Origin: Crassaminicella profunda
GTDB lineage: Bacteria; Bacillota; Clostridia; Peptostreptococcales; Thermotaleaceae
Direction of reading: 5' to 3'
Length of the DNA: 64,000 nt
Assembly (NCBI RefSeq): GCF_019884785.1
Contig: NZ_CP082326.1
Coordinates: forward strand, 551,355-615,354
The notes under the pieces are model-generated. The model was not told the origin of the DNA. It saw only the letters and a program-made list of their open reading frames with translations, and searched no databases. Every line of letters starts with the position of its first letter. Position 1 is the stretch's first letter. Of the stretch, positions 17,201 to 25,105 are shown in pieces. A program made the position numbers and the translations under genes.

Positions 17201-19556
17201 TAAAAAGATTGAGGGCATTAATGCTAAAAAGAAAAAAATAGTACTTAATGAAATATCAGAAGAATTGGCAAAAAAAGCTAGGGTCAATATATCTATAGGA
17301 GATGTAGAAGATGCTAAGGTGGAAGTACCAGTAAAACCAAATGCTCAAGGTAAAAGAGAAGCAATACTTCCTAAGCTAGAAATAACATCAAATCATGGAA
17401 ATGTTACTATGCCAGCAGGAATCAAAGTAACAGGGGATGAAAACTGGGATGGAAAAATAAAAATACCAACTACTGTAGAAAATGAAGATATTTCCAATAT
17501 CAAGGGTACACCAAAGATGGCAATATCATTAGGTGTTGATGATAAAACATTAACCTTTGATCAGCCTGTAAAAATAGTATTCCCAAATCAAGCAGGTAAG
17601 AAAATAGCATTTATAACAAAGAGAGGAGATCAGCCTAAGGAAATTACTCATACGCTTTTAGCAACTCAGAATAATGCAGAAGCTGTGGGTAAAGCTATGA
17701 AGGATGCTCATGTAGAAGAAGCTAAACTAGATGAAGGTAAGGATTTAGTCATCTGGACAACACACTTTACAACCTTTATTGTTTACGAAGAATCTGATGA
17801 TTCAGGAACAACAGGAGGAACAAAAGATAAATTCCTTACGAATGGAACACATCGTATTAAAGCATGGGCAAAACACTTCTATGAAAATGGAAAATCAATG
17901 GCTGAGCAGTTTATAAAAAGAGCTACTAATCTTGAAGTACAAGATGAAGACGTTACAGTTAGAATGGTTTGGGATAGCACAAATATCTCATTGAGTAAAT
18001 TAAAAGAGTTTAAATATGAAAACAGCCATGGAGAGCTTGTAAATGCAAGAAGAACATATGATTCAGTAAACGATACTCTTGAGATTGAATTAAAAGTTAA
18101 AAAAGAAGCTATAAAAGAAGGAATAACATGCCAAGTATACGTACCAGATGGAATGGGCGAAACTAGACAAAAATTCAAGTTAATGTTTGACTTAGGTAGC
18201 TTAGATAATGTAAAGGAAATTCTAAAAGAAACTGAAAAAGTAGGAAATGGATCTTATGAAGCAGATATAAAAATATTAAAAGAAAATGAAGACAAAGCAT
18301 CTATAATAGAACCATATTTCCTTAAAAAAGCAGATGTAAAAGTTGAGAGTGATAAAAATTATGTACGCTTATTCATAAAGAATAAAGAAGACATAAAAGA
18401 CTTGAAAGTAGAAGTAAATGGAAATGATGTGAAATATGAAACAAAGATGATTAAAGAATATGATAATGATAAAAAAGCTAACATGATCAAATTTGAAATA
18501 CCAAAGCTTGATGCTTCTATGAAATTGAAAGCAAAAATAGTACCAGAGGATAATAAAGAAGTTACCTTTAGAGTCGTATTAGACCAAGATCAATTCAAAA
18601 AGAAAACGGATGATAGTATAGAGGTTTATATAAACCTACTAGAGGGAAAAGTCATCAAAGCAGTTGATCTAAGTAAAAATGGATTATATGAAATGACTAT
18701 GGAAGTAAAAGAAAAAGATAAAAACTTAGTAGCTATGGTTCAAAAATACTTAGTGAATGAGGTAAACTATGAAGTGATCAAGGGTAAAAATTATGTGCAA
18801 GTAATGTTAAAAAATGCAGATGAAATAAAAGATCTTAAAGTATATGTAAACTCTATGGGTGTGGAATATGAAAAAATAAAGAACAATGAAAGAAATACAG
18901 TTATTAGATTTGAAGTACCAAATGCAGATGCAAAAATAAGATTTAGCATATGTATGTCAGAAGAAAAAGAAGAATATACAGGCTTTGACATTGCACTTAA
19001 AAAGAACAAAGCAAAGGAAATTCAAGAAAAAATCTACTTATATATTCAATCACCAGAAATAGTAGATATGAAAAAAGGATCTATCCAAAATATCCAATTA
19101 GATGTAGCACCACTTATAGAAGAAAATAGAACATTAGTCCCTCTAAGAGGAATTTGTGAAACATTAGGGGCAAAAGTTAAGTGGCAAGCAGCAACTAGAA
19201 GTATTTTATTAAGTGATGGTGAGATGAAGATTGAGTTAGAGGTAGATAAAAGAGTTGCAAAGGTAAGCGAAGAAATACCAGCACAAGCTTGTTTTGCTGA
19301 GTCTCATGTAGATAAAAAAGCTACAAAGGTAAATGGAAAAACTATAAAAATGGATGTAGCACCAAAAATTATTAATAACAGAACCTTTGTACCTATTAGA
19401 TTCATATCAGAAAACTTAAAGCATGAAGTAAAATGGATCAAAGAAGAACAAAAAATTGTGATTACTAAAAAACTAAATATGGTAGAAGAAAAAGATACAA
19501 ATAAAAAAGAGAATAAAGAAAAAAGAAAAAGTAATAAGCAAAAACAATTTTTATAA
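11244..19556 (+). CDS. Giant secreted LRR/NEAT heme-receptor protein, copy 2
   Basis: A 2770-aa protein with signal peptide (cleavage near AVHA-AEE, residue 30). Order by approximate residue: five cadherin-like beta-sandwich domains (35-610), an Ig-like linker (615-700), about 20 leucine-rich repeats (765-1285), a cadherin-like domain (1300-1395), NEAT 1 (1405-1545), a Big_3 Ig fold (1555-1635), NEAT 2 and 3 (1644-1770, 1776-1900; nearly identical), a FIVAR-like helical segment (1905-1980), a beta-rich surface domain (1980-2190), NEAT 4 (2195-2320), two divergent NEAT-like domains (2335-2590), a copper-amine-oxidase-like stalk domain (2610-2740) and a basic tail. SD AAGGGGG precedes the ATG; TATAAT at 11221 may be its -10. 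NEAT-LRR combination suggests a Shr-like receptor stripping heme from host hemoproteins. Classical Tyr heme ligands (YxxxY) are absent; SMADQF and EMGETRQKF suggest Met ligation. No LPXTG or SLH motif. Confidence 0.92.
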   Translation: MKKLYQKILSGFLVFAMLLTLVPPIAVHAAEELQLPDKIALSTIFGQEVNETNATVADSVYSAETSISVNNEITSVAVSDFETEDKNAKVYFYGTNSSEDAQEDSGAVEIEAGKTTTVYVKVIASDDSASSKYTIKINRAEEENGDVNSNDLPDKVELKTVLGKTPKIDNKMYIPPQKMYMVYTSLSVESEVKSISPSDLASIDENATIRFLGANGDAEEAVTEPVNLEAGKDTKVYLRVDAADGSLASMYIITISREEEKENVDTNSNDLPDKVELETVLGQKPTTTVLGYSKDDKAYTVQATLTVGCEVASISTSDLVCMDKSSKTSIVDMGSEKDNIITTPVDLKAGETTIVYAMVAGENESVRSMYIININRAKGEEGDSNSNGLPDKVELKRVLGKMPKIDNKMYIAPQKMYMVYTSLSVDSEVKSISPSDLVSVDENATIRFLGADSEAEEAVTEPVNLEAGKDTNVYLRIDAADGSLASMYIITISRAKEENGDANSNGILDKVELKTILGKIPTINSQESISGGKVHKIEASVTVNSKAKAIALKDFVSLDENATIRFLGTDEYGDPITEEVNLKADGATKVYVKVYAADGSKGIYTITISKDKVKTVEITGFETIKLYGGTTDNTVYEDVYNHLKENYSNILIPNTNGTVSVTKWNNTDNCTPNIAGEYTFTAELGDLPEGYILSEGVTATAEVSIYDKTQSAGIKDTVLQEKLCTILGVEKDHDITVGDMMRLEGMLDLARHDYDDDSIQDYSGLRHAQNITGLNLRWNMMPSSDDCADRLSDLSYLTNLESLEISRSNLTALPDMTNMTKLKMLDIGYYNKLTYLPNMTNMSKLEYLDVEGNSLTDLSQLEGLINLKSLDISDCNLNSLLDLSGLVNLEDLSINDNNITTLSGSGIEKLSSLTKFNASGNQLTTIDLSKLKNLTDLQLGENKFTSLTVKDLPELKYLNLDVNDLTDIILVGLPKLNRINLGHNKFETMPDISSFTELIDINISRNKLTDITGDFSKLTKLKDINAMKNQLTSISEDICSIKALKTLNVGYNKISSIDENISKLTALKTLILEENDFTSWPDSINNMSSLSTLDLSNNKISKLPENLSGLTNLNSLHLDSNRFETLHDSIGDLAKLTSLNISGNNLKTLPASLGKLTILKSVDMSFNKFSKFPSCISRLTALEAIKLNNNLLTDIDIDSEGNTVDLSNLTNVISVNLDFNHIDKMPECMKTLPNLNELKMQCNYIPNIPKDYLKDMKNLDKFIIYYSYIDWDNDAISKKEITDFLAAGHSAQQYDVHGLYATLKAIDTSVGSIELKDARVNSYSHNLKAPAGTTSIIITPNGANSKTKIAMGDNHINSGESFTVNNLKVGVNEITLVATNEIDNSKITYKITLSIPEEGAKELDPDHLPDGTYGVDIDAMKERENAASMTNQFITEAAKLDVKDGKMILTMVWNGNDAIKMTQLEGMWYNDKNGEYVELIIPDDNPDTNKYTYSDNVIHNAEKDSLTITLPVESITKDTYLKVYAPTGMEETRPILRLVFNTDTLVDLSTGGVVKTIDLENIVLDTTNVKKEYTVGEELDVSGLVVTGNYNDGSKKILTVIEANVTGFDSFKAVEKQTLTVKVNGASATYDISIKKRQIDKENLKDGEYTISAKAQHYYDPNQLSMADQFIKKPATIKVKDGKISVSMLWESTNVSLSSLKELKHRNSNGDFVDTTRTYDAKNDTVTVEFDVEGIKDQKIFQVYVPKEMGETRQKFKLVFDLDTLKLVKEDEEEHLKDGEYSISAAAQHYYDPNEFSMANQFIKKPATLKVKDGKISVSMLWESTNVSLSSLKELKHRNSNGDFVDTTRTYDAQNDTVTVEFDVEDLKKPKIFQVYVPKEMGETRQKFKLVFDFDTLKLVKAYEKDRDEVIEKLQEVINTQIDQTKKYTKESYKAYENALKAAKEINKKIATATVQEIDQATKVLKDAIAGLEERVEVTIDKDHLDKKIEGINAKKKKIVLNEISEELAKKARVNISIGDVEDAKVEVPVKPNAQGKREAILPKLEITSNHGNVTMPAGIKVTGDENWDGKIKIPTTVENEDISNIKGTPKMAISLGVDDKTLTFDQPVKIVFPNQAGKKIAFITKRGDQPKEITHTLLATQNNAEAVGKAMKDAHVEEAKLDEGKDLVIWTTHFTTFIVYEESDDSGTTGGTKDKFLTNGTHRIKAWAKHFYENGKSMAEQFIKRATNLEVQDEDVTVRMVWDSTNISLSKLKEFKYENSHGELVNARRTYDSVNDTLEIELKVKKEAIKEGITCQVYVPDGMGETRQKFKLMFDLGSLDNVKEILKETEKVGNGSYEADIKILKENEDKASIIEPYFLKKADVKVESDKNYVRLFIKNKEDIKDLKVEVNGNDVKYETKMIKEYDNDKKANMIKFEIPKLDASMKLKAKIVPEDNKEVTFRVVLDQDQFKKKTDDSIEVYINLLEGKVIKAVDLSKNGLYEMTMEVKEKDKNLVAMVQKYLVNEVNYEVIKGKNYVQVMLKNADEIKDLKVYVNSMGVEYEKIKNNERNTVIRFEVPNADAKIRFSICMSEEKEEYTGFDIALKKNKAKEIQEKIYLYIQSPEIVDMKKGSIQNIQLDVAPLIEENRTLVPLRGICETLGAKVKWQAATRSILLSDGEMKIELEVDKRVAKVSEEIPAQACFAESHVDKKATKVNGKTIKMDVAPKIINNRTFVPIRFISENLKHEVKWIKEEQKIVITKKLNMVEEKDTNKKENKEKRKSNKQKQFL
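16168..16955 (+). repeat. Intragenic tandem duplication of a NEAT domain
   Basis: Two consecutive units of about 396 bp (132 codons), starting near 16172 and 16568, encode NEAT 2 and NEAT 3 of the giant receptor. The stretch from GKISVSML through GDFVDTTRTYDA is the same in both. Copy 1 of the receptor lacks this pair, so it arose or was lost after the loci diverged. Confidence 0.85.
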
Positions 19557-19578
19557 GTATGTCATTGGGAGGATCTAT

Positions 19579-19603
19579 GAAGATGAGGAAGTTCCTCATC
19601 TTC
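19579..19603 (+). terminator. Stem-loop after giant receptor gene
   Basis: GAAGATGAGGAA (19579-19590) pairs with TTCCTCATCTTC (19592-19603), and outer bases TCATTGGG/CCCAGTGA extend the helix. No U-tract follows, so an mRNA-processing or stabilising role between the receptor and the Shp-like gene is as likely as termination. Confidence 0.5.
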
Positions 19604-19710
19604 AACCCAGTGATTATGGGAAACGTTTATTATGAAAAGAATGTAAGGATAGAGAAAAAATAGCTGTTTTTAAAAGTAAAAGTTTATGAAAGAAGAGGGG
19701 CGGGAATAGG

Positions 19711-20337
19711 ATGAAAAATAAATTATTAGTAGGTATGAGTAGTATTCTGGTAGCAGGTTGTTTAGTGGCAACTCCCTTGTCAGCATCAGCACAAGTTGTA
19801 AAAGCTAGTGAACCAGTAAAAAAAGAGGTTACTAAAGCAGAAAAAGTTATAGTAAAGGGAGAGCAAGAGCCACTTAAGGTAGGAAAATATAAAGTAACTG
19901 TTTATGCTTTAAAAAAATATGTAGATGAAATGTCTATGGCAGGACAATATATGGACGCTATAGCAATAATAGAAGTTGTAAAGGATGAAAAAAATAAGAA
20001 AAAAAACAAAGAATATTTATCCATCAATCTTAGAAGAAGTGACTGGATGGAAAATAGAAAAGTGATGATTGATGGAAAAGAAGTAGAGCATACTAGCACC
20101 CTTTTAAAAACGTATGAAGAAAAAAATGAAGTAGGCAAAAACAAAACAGACCATACTATTAGATTTGAAATTCCAAAGGTAGATGCAAAGATTAGCTTAG
20201 GTATGGATGTGATTCCTATGGGAAATGCGTCTGTTGAGTTTAGATTAGATTTACAAGATGATATTACAAAAGTATTAGAAAAAGAGGTAAAAGAAGTAAA
20301 GAGTCAAGAAAAAACAAAGGAAATATCTAAAAAATAA
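19711..20337 (+). CDS. Shp-like surface heme-binding protein, copy 2
   Basis: A 208-aa paralogue of the protein at 4670, nearly identical through the signal region and heme-binding domain; the C-terminal charged tail is shorter and different. SMAGQYM and VIPMGNASVEF, the candidate methionine ligand segments, are kept. A Cys in copy 1 (MDCTG) is Ala here (MDAIA). The same ambiguity between lipidation at Cys17 and cleavage after ASA applies. SD GAGGGG precedes the ATG. It lies 154 nt after the giant receptor and 120 nt before the importer lipoprotein, the order of shr-shp-hts in streptococci. Predicted role: heme relay at the outer face of the membrane. Confidence 0.8.
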   Translation: MKNKLLVGMSSILVAGCLVATPLSASAQVVKASEPVKKEVTKAEKVIVKGEQEPLKVGKYKVTVYALKKYVDEMSMAGQYMDAIAIIEVVKDEKNKKKNKEYLSINLRRSDWMENRKVMIDGKEVEHTSTLLKTYEEKNEVGKNKTDHTIRFEIPKVDAKISLGMDVIPMGNASVEFRLDLQDDITKVLEKEVKEVKSQEKTKEISKK

Positions 20338-20378
20338 TAGTGAGAATAATAATTGAAATCAAATAGATTTCAAGGGAT

Positions 20379-20427
20379 AACTCTATTTTAAGAAGGTTAA
20401 AAAAATAACCTTTCTTAAAATGGAGTT
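20379..20427 (+). terminator. Attenuator-like stem-loop before second heme importer
   Basis: Bases 20379-20399 pair with 20406-20427 in a long helix with one bulge and one mismatch. A smaller hairpin (GAAATC/GATTTC) lies at 20355-20371. No U-tract follows. It occupies the same place as the stem-loop at 5370 in locus 1, although the two sequences differ apart from ACTCTATTTTA. Confidence 0.5.
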
Positions 20428-20457
20428 TATTCATAGAAAAAATAGAGGGGGATGAGA

Positions 20458-21354
20458 ATGAAAAGATTGATAGCTCTTATGCTGGTGATGATGATTTGTG
20501 CTATGCCTGCTGGATGTGGTGCAAAGGGGGATGAACTTGAGAATAAAAATATAGATGTAAAAAATGAAGAGACAAGGATTGTTGCAGGAAGTGTTGCTGT
20601 AGCGGAGATGTTATTAGCACTAGATATTCCAATGGTGGGAAGACCAAGTACCCAATATGGTATAAATGATAAAATAAAGGATCTTCCAGAGATTGGACTT
20701 CCCATGAATCCAGATTTAGAGGTGGTTAAGAGCTTAAGAGGAGATGTATTTATTACATCAGGAGCATTAAAGGAACTAATTGGAAGTAAATTTGAACAAA
20801 ATGGAGTTCATCCTATGTATGCAGATTTGAGCTCTTATGATGCTGTGAAAGAGACGATTGAAAAAATAGGTAAGGATTTTGGAAAAGAAGAAAATGCAAA
20901 AAAAATCATAGAAGATTTTGAGAAAAAAGAAAAAGAGATTTTAAAAGATGTGGATGGAAATAAGAAATTAAAAGTTATGATTTTATTTGGTGCTCCTGGA
21001 CATTTTATGGTAGCTACAGAGAAATCCTTTGTAGGAAGCTTGATTGATAAATTAGGAGCAGAAAATATCACAACGAAGGTAAAATCAAAATACAAAGGAC
21101 CTTATTTACCCTTTTCCTTAGAGGTAGCCCTTAAGGAAAATCCAGATGTTATTTTTAGAATGTATCATGGATATATAGAAGAGGCAAAAAAACAGGTACA
21201 AGAGGAATTTAGAATCAATCCTCAATGGGGAAATTTTAAAGCAATAAAAGAAAATAAAGTTTATGATTTAGACCCAGAATATTTTGGGGTTACAGGAGAT
21301 ATGGGAGCAACAGAATCTTTAGAAAAAATGAAGGATTATTTGTACAAAAAATAA
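20458..21354 (+). CDS. Heme ABC importer, substrate-binding lipoprotein, copy 2 (HtsA/IsdE-like)
   Basis: A 298-aa lipoprotein, lipobox PAGC (Cys20), paralogous to the one at 5422. I place the start at ATG 20458 because GAGGGGG ends at 20451, touching the in-frame ATG at 20452, and because this gives the same length as copy 1. Candidate heme ligands Met59 and His237 are both conserved. Changes cluster in the stretch from about residue 83 to 120 (for example EVVKSLRGDVFITSGALKEL), where binding-site differences could alter cargo or partner choice; that is speculation. It heads the second permease-ATPase pair. Confidence 0.85.
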   Translation: MKRLIALMLVMMICAMPAGCGAKGDELENKNIDVKNEETRIVAGSVAVAEMLLALDIPMVGRPSTQYGINDKIKDLPEIGLPMNPDLEVVKSLRGDVFITSGALKELIGSKFEQNGVHPMYADLSSYDAVKETIEKIGKDFGKEENAKKIIEDFEKKEKEILKDVDGNKKLKVMILFGAPGHFMVATEKSFVGSLIDKLGAENITTKVKSKYKGPYLPFSLEVALKENPDVIFRMYHGYIEEAKKQVQEEFRINPQWGNFKAIKENKVYDLDPEYFGVTGDMGATESLEKMKDYLYKK

Positions 21355-21359
21355 AGGAA

Positions 21360-22367
21360 ATGGTGAAAAATATGAAAGATATGAAGGAGAAAACAAAGAT
21401 CCTAATCATTTTTTCTAGCTTTTTATTGTTAGGATTTTTAGTGATTGGAACTATTGGTATTGGAAGTGTAGATATATCTATTCAAGAAATTATGGATATC
21501 CTCTTGGGAAAAGGGGACGAAATCAATAAAAGTATTTTGTTAGATATGAGACTGCCTAGAATTATTTTAGCTGTATTTGTAGGGGCAAGTCTTTCTATAT
21601 CAGGAGCACTATTACAATCGGTTATGAGAAATCCATTAGCTGATCCAGGGATTACTGGAGTTTCTTCTGGGGGAAGCTTAATGGCTATTTTGATGATGTT
21701 ATATTTTCCTCAGTTTTATAAGCTCATGCCACTTATGGCATTTTTAGGAGCCATGCTTGCTTGTGCATTAGTGTTTATCCTTTCTTGGGATAATGGCATT
21801 AAGCCTATAAGAGTGATTTTATCAGGAGTTGCTATTAATGCCATGTTTGTAGGGGCAACTTCATTACTTGCGATTATGAATAGTGATAAGATTCAAGGGG
21901 TATTACTATGGCTCAATGGTAGTATTGCTTATAGGGGCTGGAGGGAAGTAAGTTATTTTCTACCTTATTGTATTGTAGGGATTCTTTTATCCTTATGCTG
22001 CATTAGAGGAGCTAACCTTTTATCATTAGGAGATGATGTGGCTACTAATTTAGGGGTCAATGTAAATAAGACAAGAATACTCATTGCGTTAGTGGCAGTA
22101 TTTTTAGCAGGAATTAGTACATCTGCTGTAGGGATTATTAGCTTTATAGGGATTATTGTTCCTCATGTATGTAGACTCCTATTAGGGTCAGATTATAAGT
22201 ATTTGATTCCGATGAGTACGGTTTTTGGAGGAATCATATTGCTTTTAGCAGATACATTAGCTAGGTGTATTGCAAGACCTATTGAACTTCCTGTAGGGGT
22301 AATGATGGCAATGATTGGTTGTCCATTCTTTTTATTTCTTTTAAGGAGGTCAAAATCACATGCTTAA
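21360..22367 (+). CDS. Heme ABC importer permease, FecCD/HtsB family, copy 2
   Basis: A 335-aa polytopic permease differing from copy 1 (6324) at about a dozen residues by eye, for example a Thr-to-Cys in ARCIARPIELP and Leu-to-Phe in STVFGG. FecCD motifs (MRNPLADPG, GVSSGGSL, IVPHVCRLLLG) are intact, so both copies should be functional. The first ATG is again too close to AAGGA; ATG 21372 is an alternative start. It overlaps the ATPase gene by 8 nt. The near-identity suggests recent duplication or gene conversion between loci. Confidence 0.9.
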   Translation: MVKNMKDMKEKTKILIIFSSFLLLGFLVIGTIGIGSVDISIQEIMDILLGKGDEINKSILLDMRLPRIILAVFVGASLSISGALLQSVMRNPLADPGITGVSSGGSLMAILMMLYFPQFYKLMPLMAFLGAMLACALVFILSWDNGIKPIRVILSGVAINAMFVGATSLLAIMNSDKIQGVLLWLNGSIAYRGWREVSYFLPYCIVGILLSLCCIRGANLLSLGDDVATNLGVNVNKTRILIALVAVFLAGISTSAVGIISFIGIIVPHVCRLLLGSDYKYLIPMSTVFGGIILLLADTLARCIARPIELPVGVMMAMIGCPFFLFLLRRSKSHA

Positions 22368-23154
22368 GGTAAATAATTTTAAAATAGGCTATGATAAAAA
22401 AGTTATTGTAAAGGATTTTAATGCCCATGTGAAAAAGGGAGAAATTATTACCATTATAGGGCCTAATGGTTCGGGGAAATCAACAGTACTAAAAGCCATA
22501 GGAAGATTATTAAAGCCTATGGAGGGAATAGTTTATTTAGATAAAAAATCTTTATGGGAAATGAAGGGAAAGGATATTGCCAAGGAAATGGCTTGTCTTT
22601 CTCAACGAAATGTAGCTCCTGAGGATATGACTATTCGAAAAGTTGTTACCTTTGGAAGAAATCCTCATAAGAAATGGTTTGAAGGAATGAATAATGAAGA
22701 TGAGAAAATCATTGATTGGGCAATTGAAAAGACAAATTTAAAAAGATTAGAAAATAAAAAAATGATTCATATATCTGGTGGAGAAAGCCAAAGGGCATGG
22801 ATTGCTATGGCACTGGCTCAACAGCCTAAGATTTTATTATTAGATGAGCCTACAACTTACCTTGATATTAATAATCAAATAGAGATACTTGATTTGGTAA
22901 AGGAATTGAATGAAAAATTAAAGATCACTGTGATTATGGTTTTACATGACTTGAACCAAGCAGCAAAATATAGTGATCAAGTGATTGTTTTAAAGGATGG
23001 AGAAATAAGAGCTTTTGGAAAACCAGAAGAAATATTAGACAATCAGCTCATTAAGGATATTTATCATGTGGAGATGAATATATTAAAAAATCAATTTGGA
23101 GAAAAGCTCATATTTATCCCTAAAAGAATTCATGCTACAGAATGTGGACTATAG
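22360..23154 (+). CDS. Heme ABC importer ATPase, FecE/HtsC family, copy 2
   Basis: A 264-aa ATPase with Walker A GPNGSGKST, signature ISGGESQRA, Walker B ILLLDEPTTYLD and switch His in VLHDLNQ. It matches copy 1 almost throughout, but the last residues differ: IPKSIQY in copy 1 is IPKRIHATECGL here, marking the 3' boundary of the duplicated block at about 23135. Unlike locus 1 there is no strong terminator directly after it, so transcription may continue into the exporter pair 208 nt downstream. Confidence 0.9.
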   Translation: MLKVNNFKIGYDKKVIVKDFNAHVKKGEIITIIGPNGSGKSTVLKAIGRLLKPMEGIVYLDKKSLWEMKGKDIAKEMACLSQRNVAPEDMTIRKVVTFGRNPHKKWFEGMNNEDEKIIDWAIEKTNLKRLENKKMIHISGGESQRAWIAMALAQQPKILLLDEPTTYLDINNQIEILDLVKELNEKLKITVIMVLHDLNQAAKYSDQVIVLKDGEIRAFGKPEEILDNQLIKDIYHVEMNILKNQFGEKLIFIPKRIHATECGL

Positions 23155-23362
23155 ATTTTTATGTTTTATATTGAATGTATTATGATTCTTCTCTACTTCG
23201 TGGAGGCATTGTTTCTGTTTGAAAAATACAAAGTTTAAACAGCACTTTCAAGGCGTTCGAAGAATTTATAATAAATCAAAATTTTGAGTGAGAAATCTAT
23301 AAATAATAGGAGAAAATGAAGGGAAAGATCAAGGAAAGGGATTTGTAAGGGGGCGTGGGAGG

Positions 23363-25105
23363 ATGATTAATAAAAGACTAATTGGTTTAGTACCAGCATG
23401 TAAAAAATGGATATTATTGACGGTGTTCATCCAGTGGATAGGTCTATTGGCCAATATTGTAGGGATATTTTTTATAGGAAATTATATAGAATATACATAT
23501 AACCATGGGGTAGATGCAACAAAAAGTCTTGTAACTTTAGCTGTGTGTATAGGGGTGATGGGGGTTCGGTTTATAAGTAATTATTGGGCTGTAAAAACAT
23601 CCAGTCTTTGTTCACAAGATGCACGCAAAAACATTAGAAATACCATTTATCAAAAGCTTTTAGATTTAGATATTCATTATAATAAAACCACTTCTACTTC
23701 TGAGGTGGTACAAGTAACAATAGATGGGGTGGAGCGATTAGAAATTTATTTTGGAAAGTATTTGCCTCAATTCTTTTATTGCTTATTAGCCCCTTTAACT
23801 TTATTTATTGTTTTAAGCTTTATTCATTTTAAATCGGCTTTGATTTTATTTTTATGTGTTCCATTAATTCCTATATCTATTGTATTCGTTATGAAGATTG
23901 CTAAAAGGTTATTGGCTGATTATTGGAAAACTTATGTAAATTTGGGAGATACTTTTTTAGAAAATTTAAGAGGGCTAGTAACTCTTAAAATATATGATCA
24001 AGATGAAGAACGGAATGAAAAAATGAATGTAGAAGCAGAAAGGTTTAGAAAAATTACCATGAAGGTTTTAGCTATGCAGCTTAATTCTATCAATGTAATG
24101 GATTTAATTGCTTTTGGAGGAAGTGCTATAGGGATCATACTCTCATTAAAAGCATTTTCTTTAGGGGAGATTAGTATAGCAGGGGCTTTGATGATTCTTT
24201 TATTATCTTCAGAAATTTTTATTCCTTTAAGGCTTTTAGGTTCTTTTTTTCATGTGACTATGGATGGTATGGCGGCAGCAGAAAAAATATTTAGAATCAT
24301 TGATACACCTATTAAAGAACAGAAAATAAAAGAGGTAAAGGATTTTAATAAAATAGATATTGCCTTTGAAAAGGTGAATTTCTTTTATGAAAGAACACGA
24401 AAAATATTAGAAGATGTTGATTTAAATATAAAGATGGGTGAAACTACTGCGTTAGTAGGGCCTTCAGGATGTGGCAAGAGTACCATTGCCAATATACTTA
24501 TGGGATTTTATAAAGATTATGAAGGAAAGATTTTATTAAAGGGTAAGGAATTAAGAGAAATTGATCCATTTACCCTTAGAAAAAAATTAAATATCGTCAC
24601 AAGCAATAGCTATATATTCACAGGAACCTTTGAAGAAAATTTAAAGATGGGAAAATATGATGCTACAGAGGAAGAGATGATGGAAGTTTTGAAAAAGGTG
24701 AATTTATATGATTATGTTCTTTCTTTAAAAAATGGCTTACAAGAAGAAATCAAAGAAGGCGGATCCAATCTTTCTGGGGGGCAACGACAAAAATTAGCAT
24801 TAGCAAGAGCTTTATTATATGATAGTGAAATATATATATTTGATGAAGCTACCTCTAGTGTTGATGTAGAAAGTGAAGATGATATCATGAAGGTCATCTA
24901 CCAATTAGGAAAGACAAAAACAGTCTTGATTATTTCCCATAGACTTTACAATATAAAAAATGCAGATCAAATTTATGTTTTATCAAAAGGAAAAATTCAA
25001 GAAAAAGGAAATCATAAAGAGTTGATGAATCAATTTGGACTTTATGCAAGGATGGTGAAGGAGCAAAATGAATTAGAAAGATTAGGGGGACGAGACTGTG
25101 CGTAG
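23363..25105 (+). CDS. CydD-like ABC exporter half-transporter
   Basis: A 580-aa fused exporter: six hydrophobic segments (residues 15-300), then a nucleotide-binding domain with Walker A GPSGCGKST, Q-loop near NSYIFTGTF, signature LSGGQRQKLALARAL, Walker B IYIFDEATSSVD and switch His in IISHRL. The end of the membrane domain (PLRLLGSFFHVTMDGMAAAEKIF) resembles CydD. CydDC complexes have been linked to thiol and heme transport, but no cydAB oxidase genes lie here. A paired exporter-type transporter also occupies this place in the streptococcal sia heme locus, as I recall. I infer a role in heme handling. SD and start at GGGGCGTGGGAGG-ATG are good. Confidence 0.8.
   Translation: MINKRLIGLVPACKKWILLTVFIQWIGLLANIVGIFFIGNYIEYTYNHGVDATKSLVTLAVCIGVMGVRFISNYWAVKTSSLCSQDARKNIRNTIYQKLLDLDIHYNKTTSTSEVVQVTIDGVERLEIYFGKYLPQFFYCLLAPLTLFIVLSFIHFKSALILFLCVPLIPISIVFVMKIAKRLLADYWKTYVNLGDTFLENLRGLVTLKIYDQDEERNEKMNVEAERFRKITMKVLAMQLNSINVMDLIAFGGSAIGIILSLKAFSLGEISIAGALMILLLSSEIFIPLRLLGSFFHVTMDGMAAAEKIFRIIDTPIKEQKIKEVKDFNKIDIAFEKVNFFYERTRKILEDVDLNIKMGETTALVGPSGCGKSTIANILMGFYKDYEGKILLKGKELREIDPFTLRKKLNIVTSNSYIFTGTFEENLKMGKYDATEEEMMEVLKKVNLYDYVLSLKNGLQEEIKEGGSNLSGGQRQKLALARALLYDSEIYIFDEATSSVDVESEDDIMKVIYQLGKTKTVLIISHRLYNIKNADQIYVLSKGKIQEKGNHKELMNQFGLYARMVKEQNELERLGGRDCA

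Noticed and set aside
11244-19556. LPXTG or SLH surface anchor in the giant receptor
   Set aside because: The C-terminus is a stalk domain plus Lys/Glu-rich tail; no sortase motif, membrane tail or SLH repeat was found.
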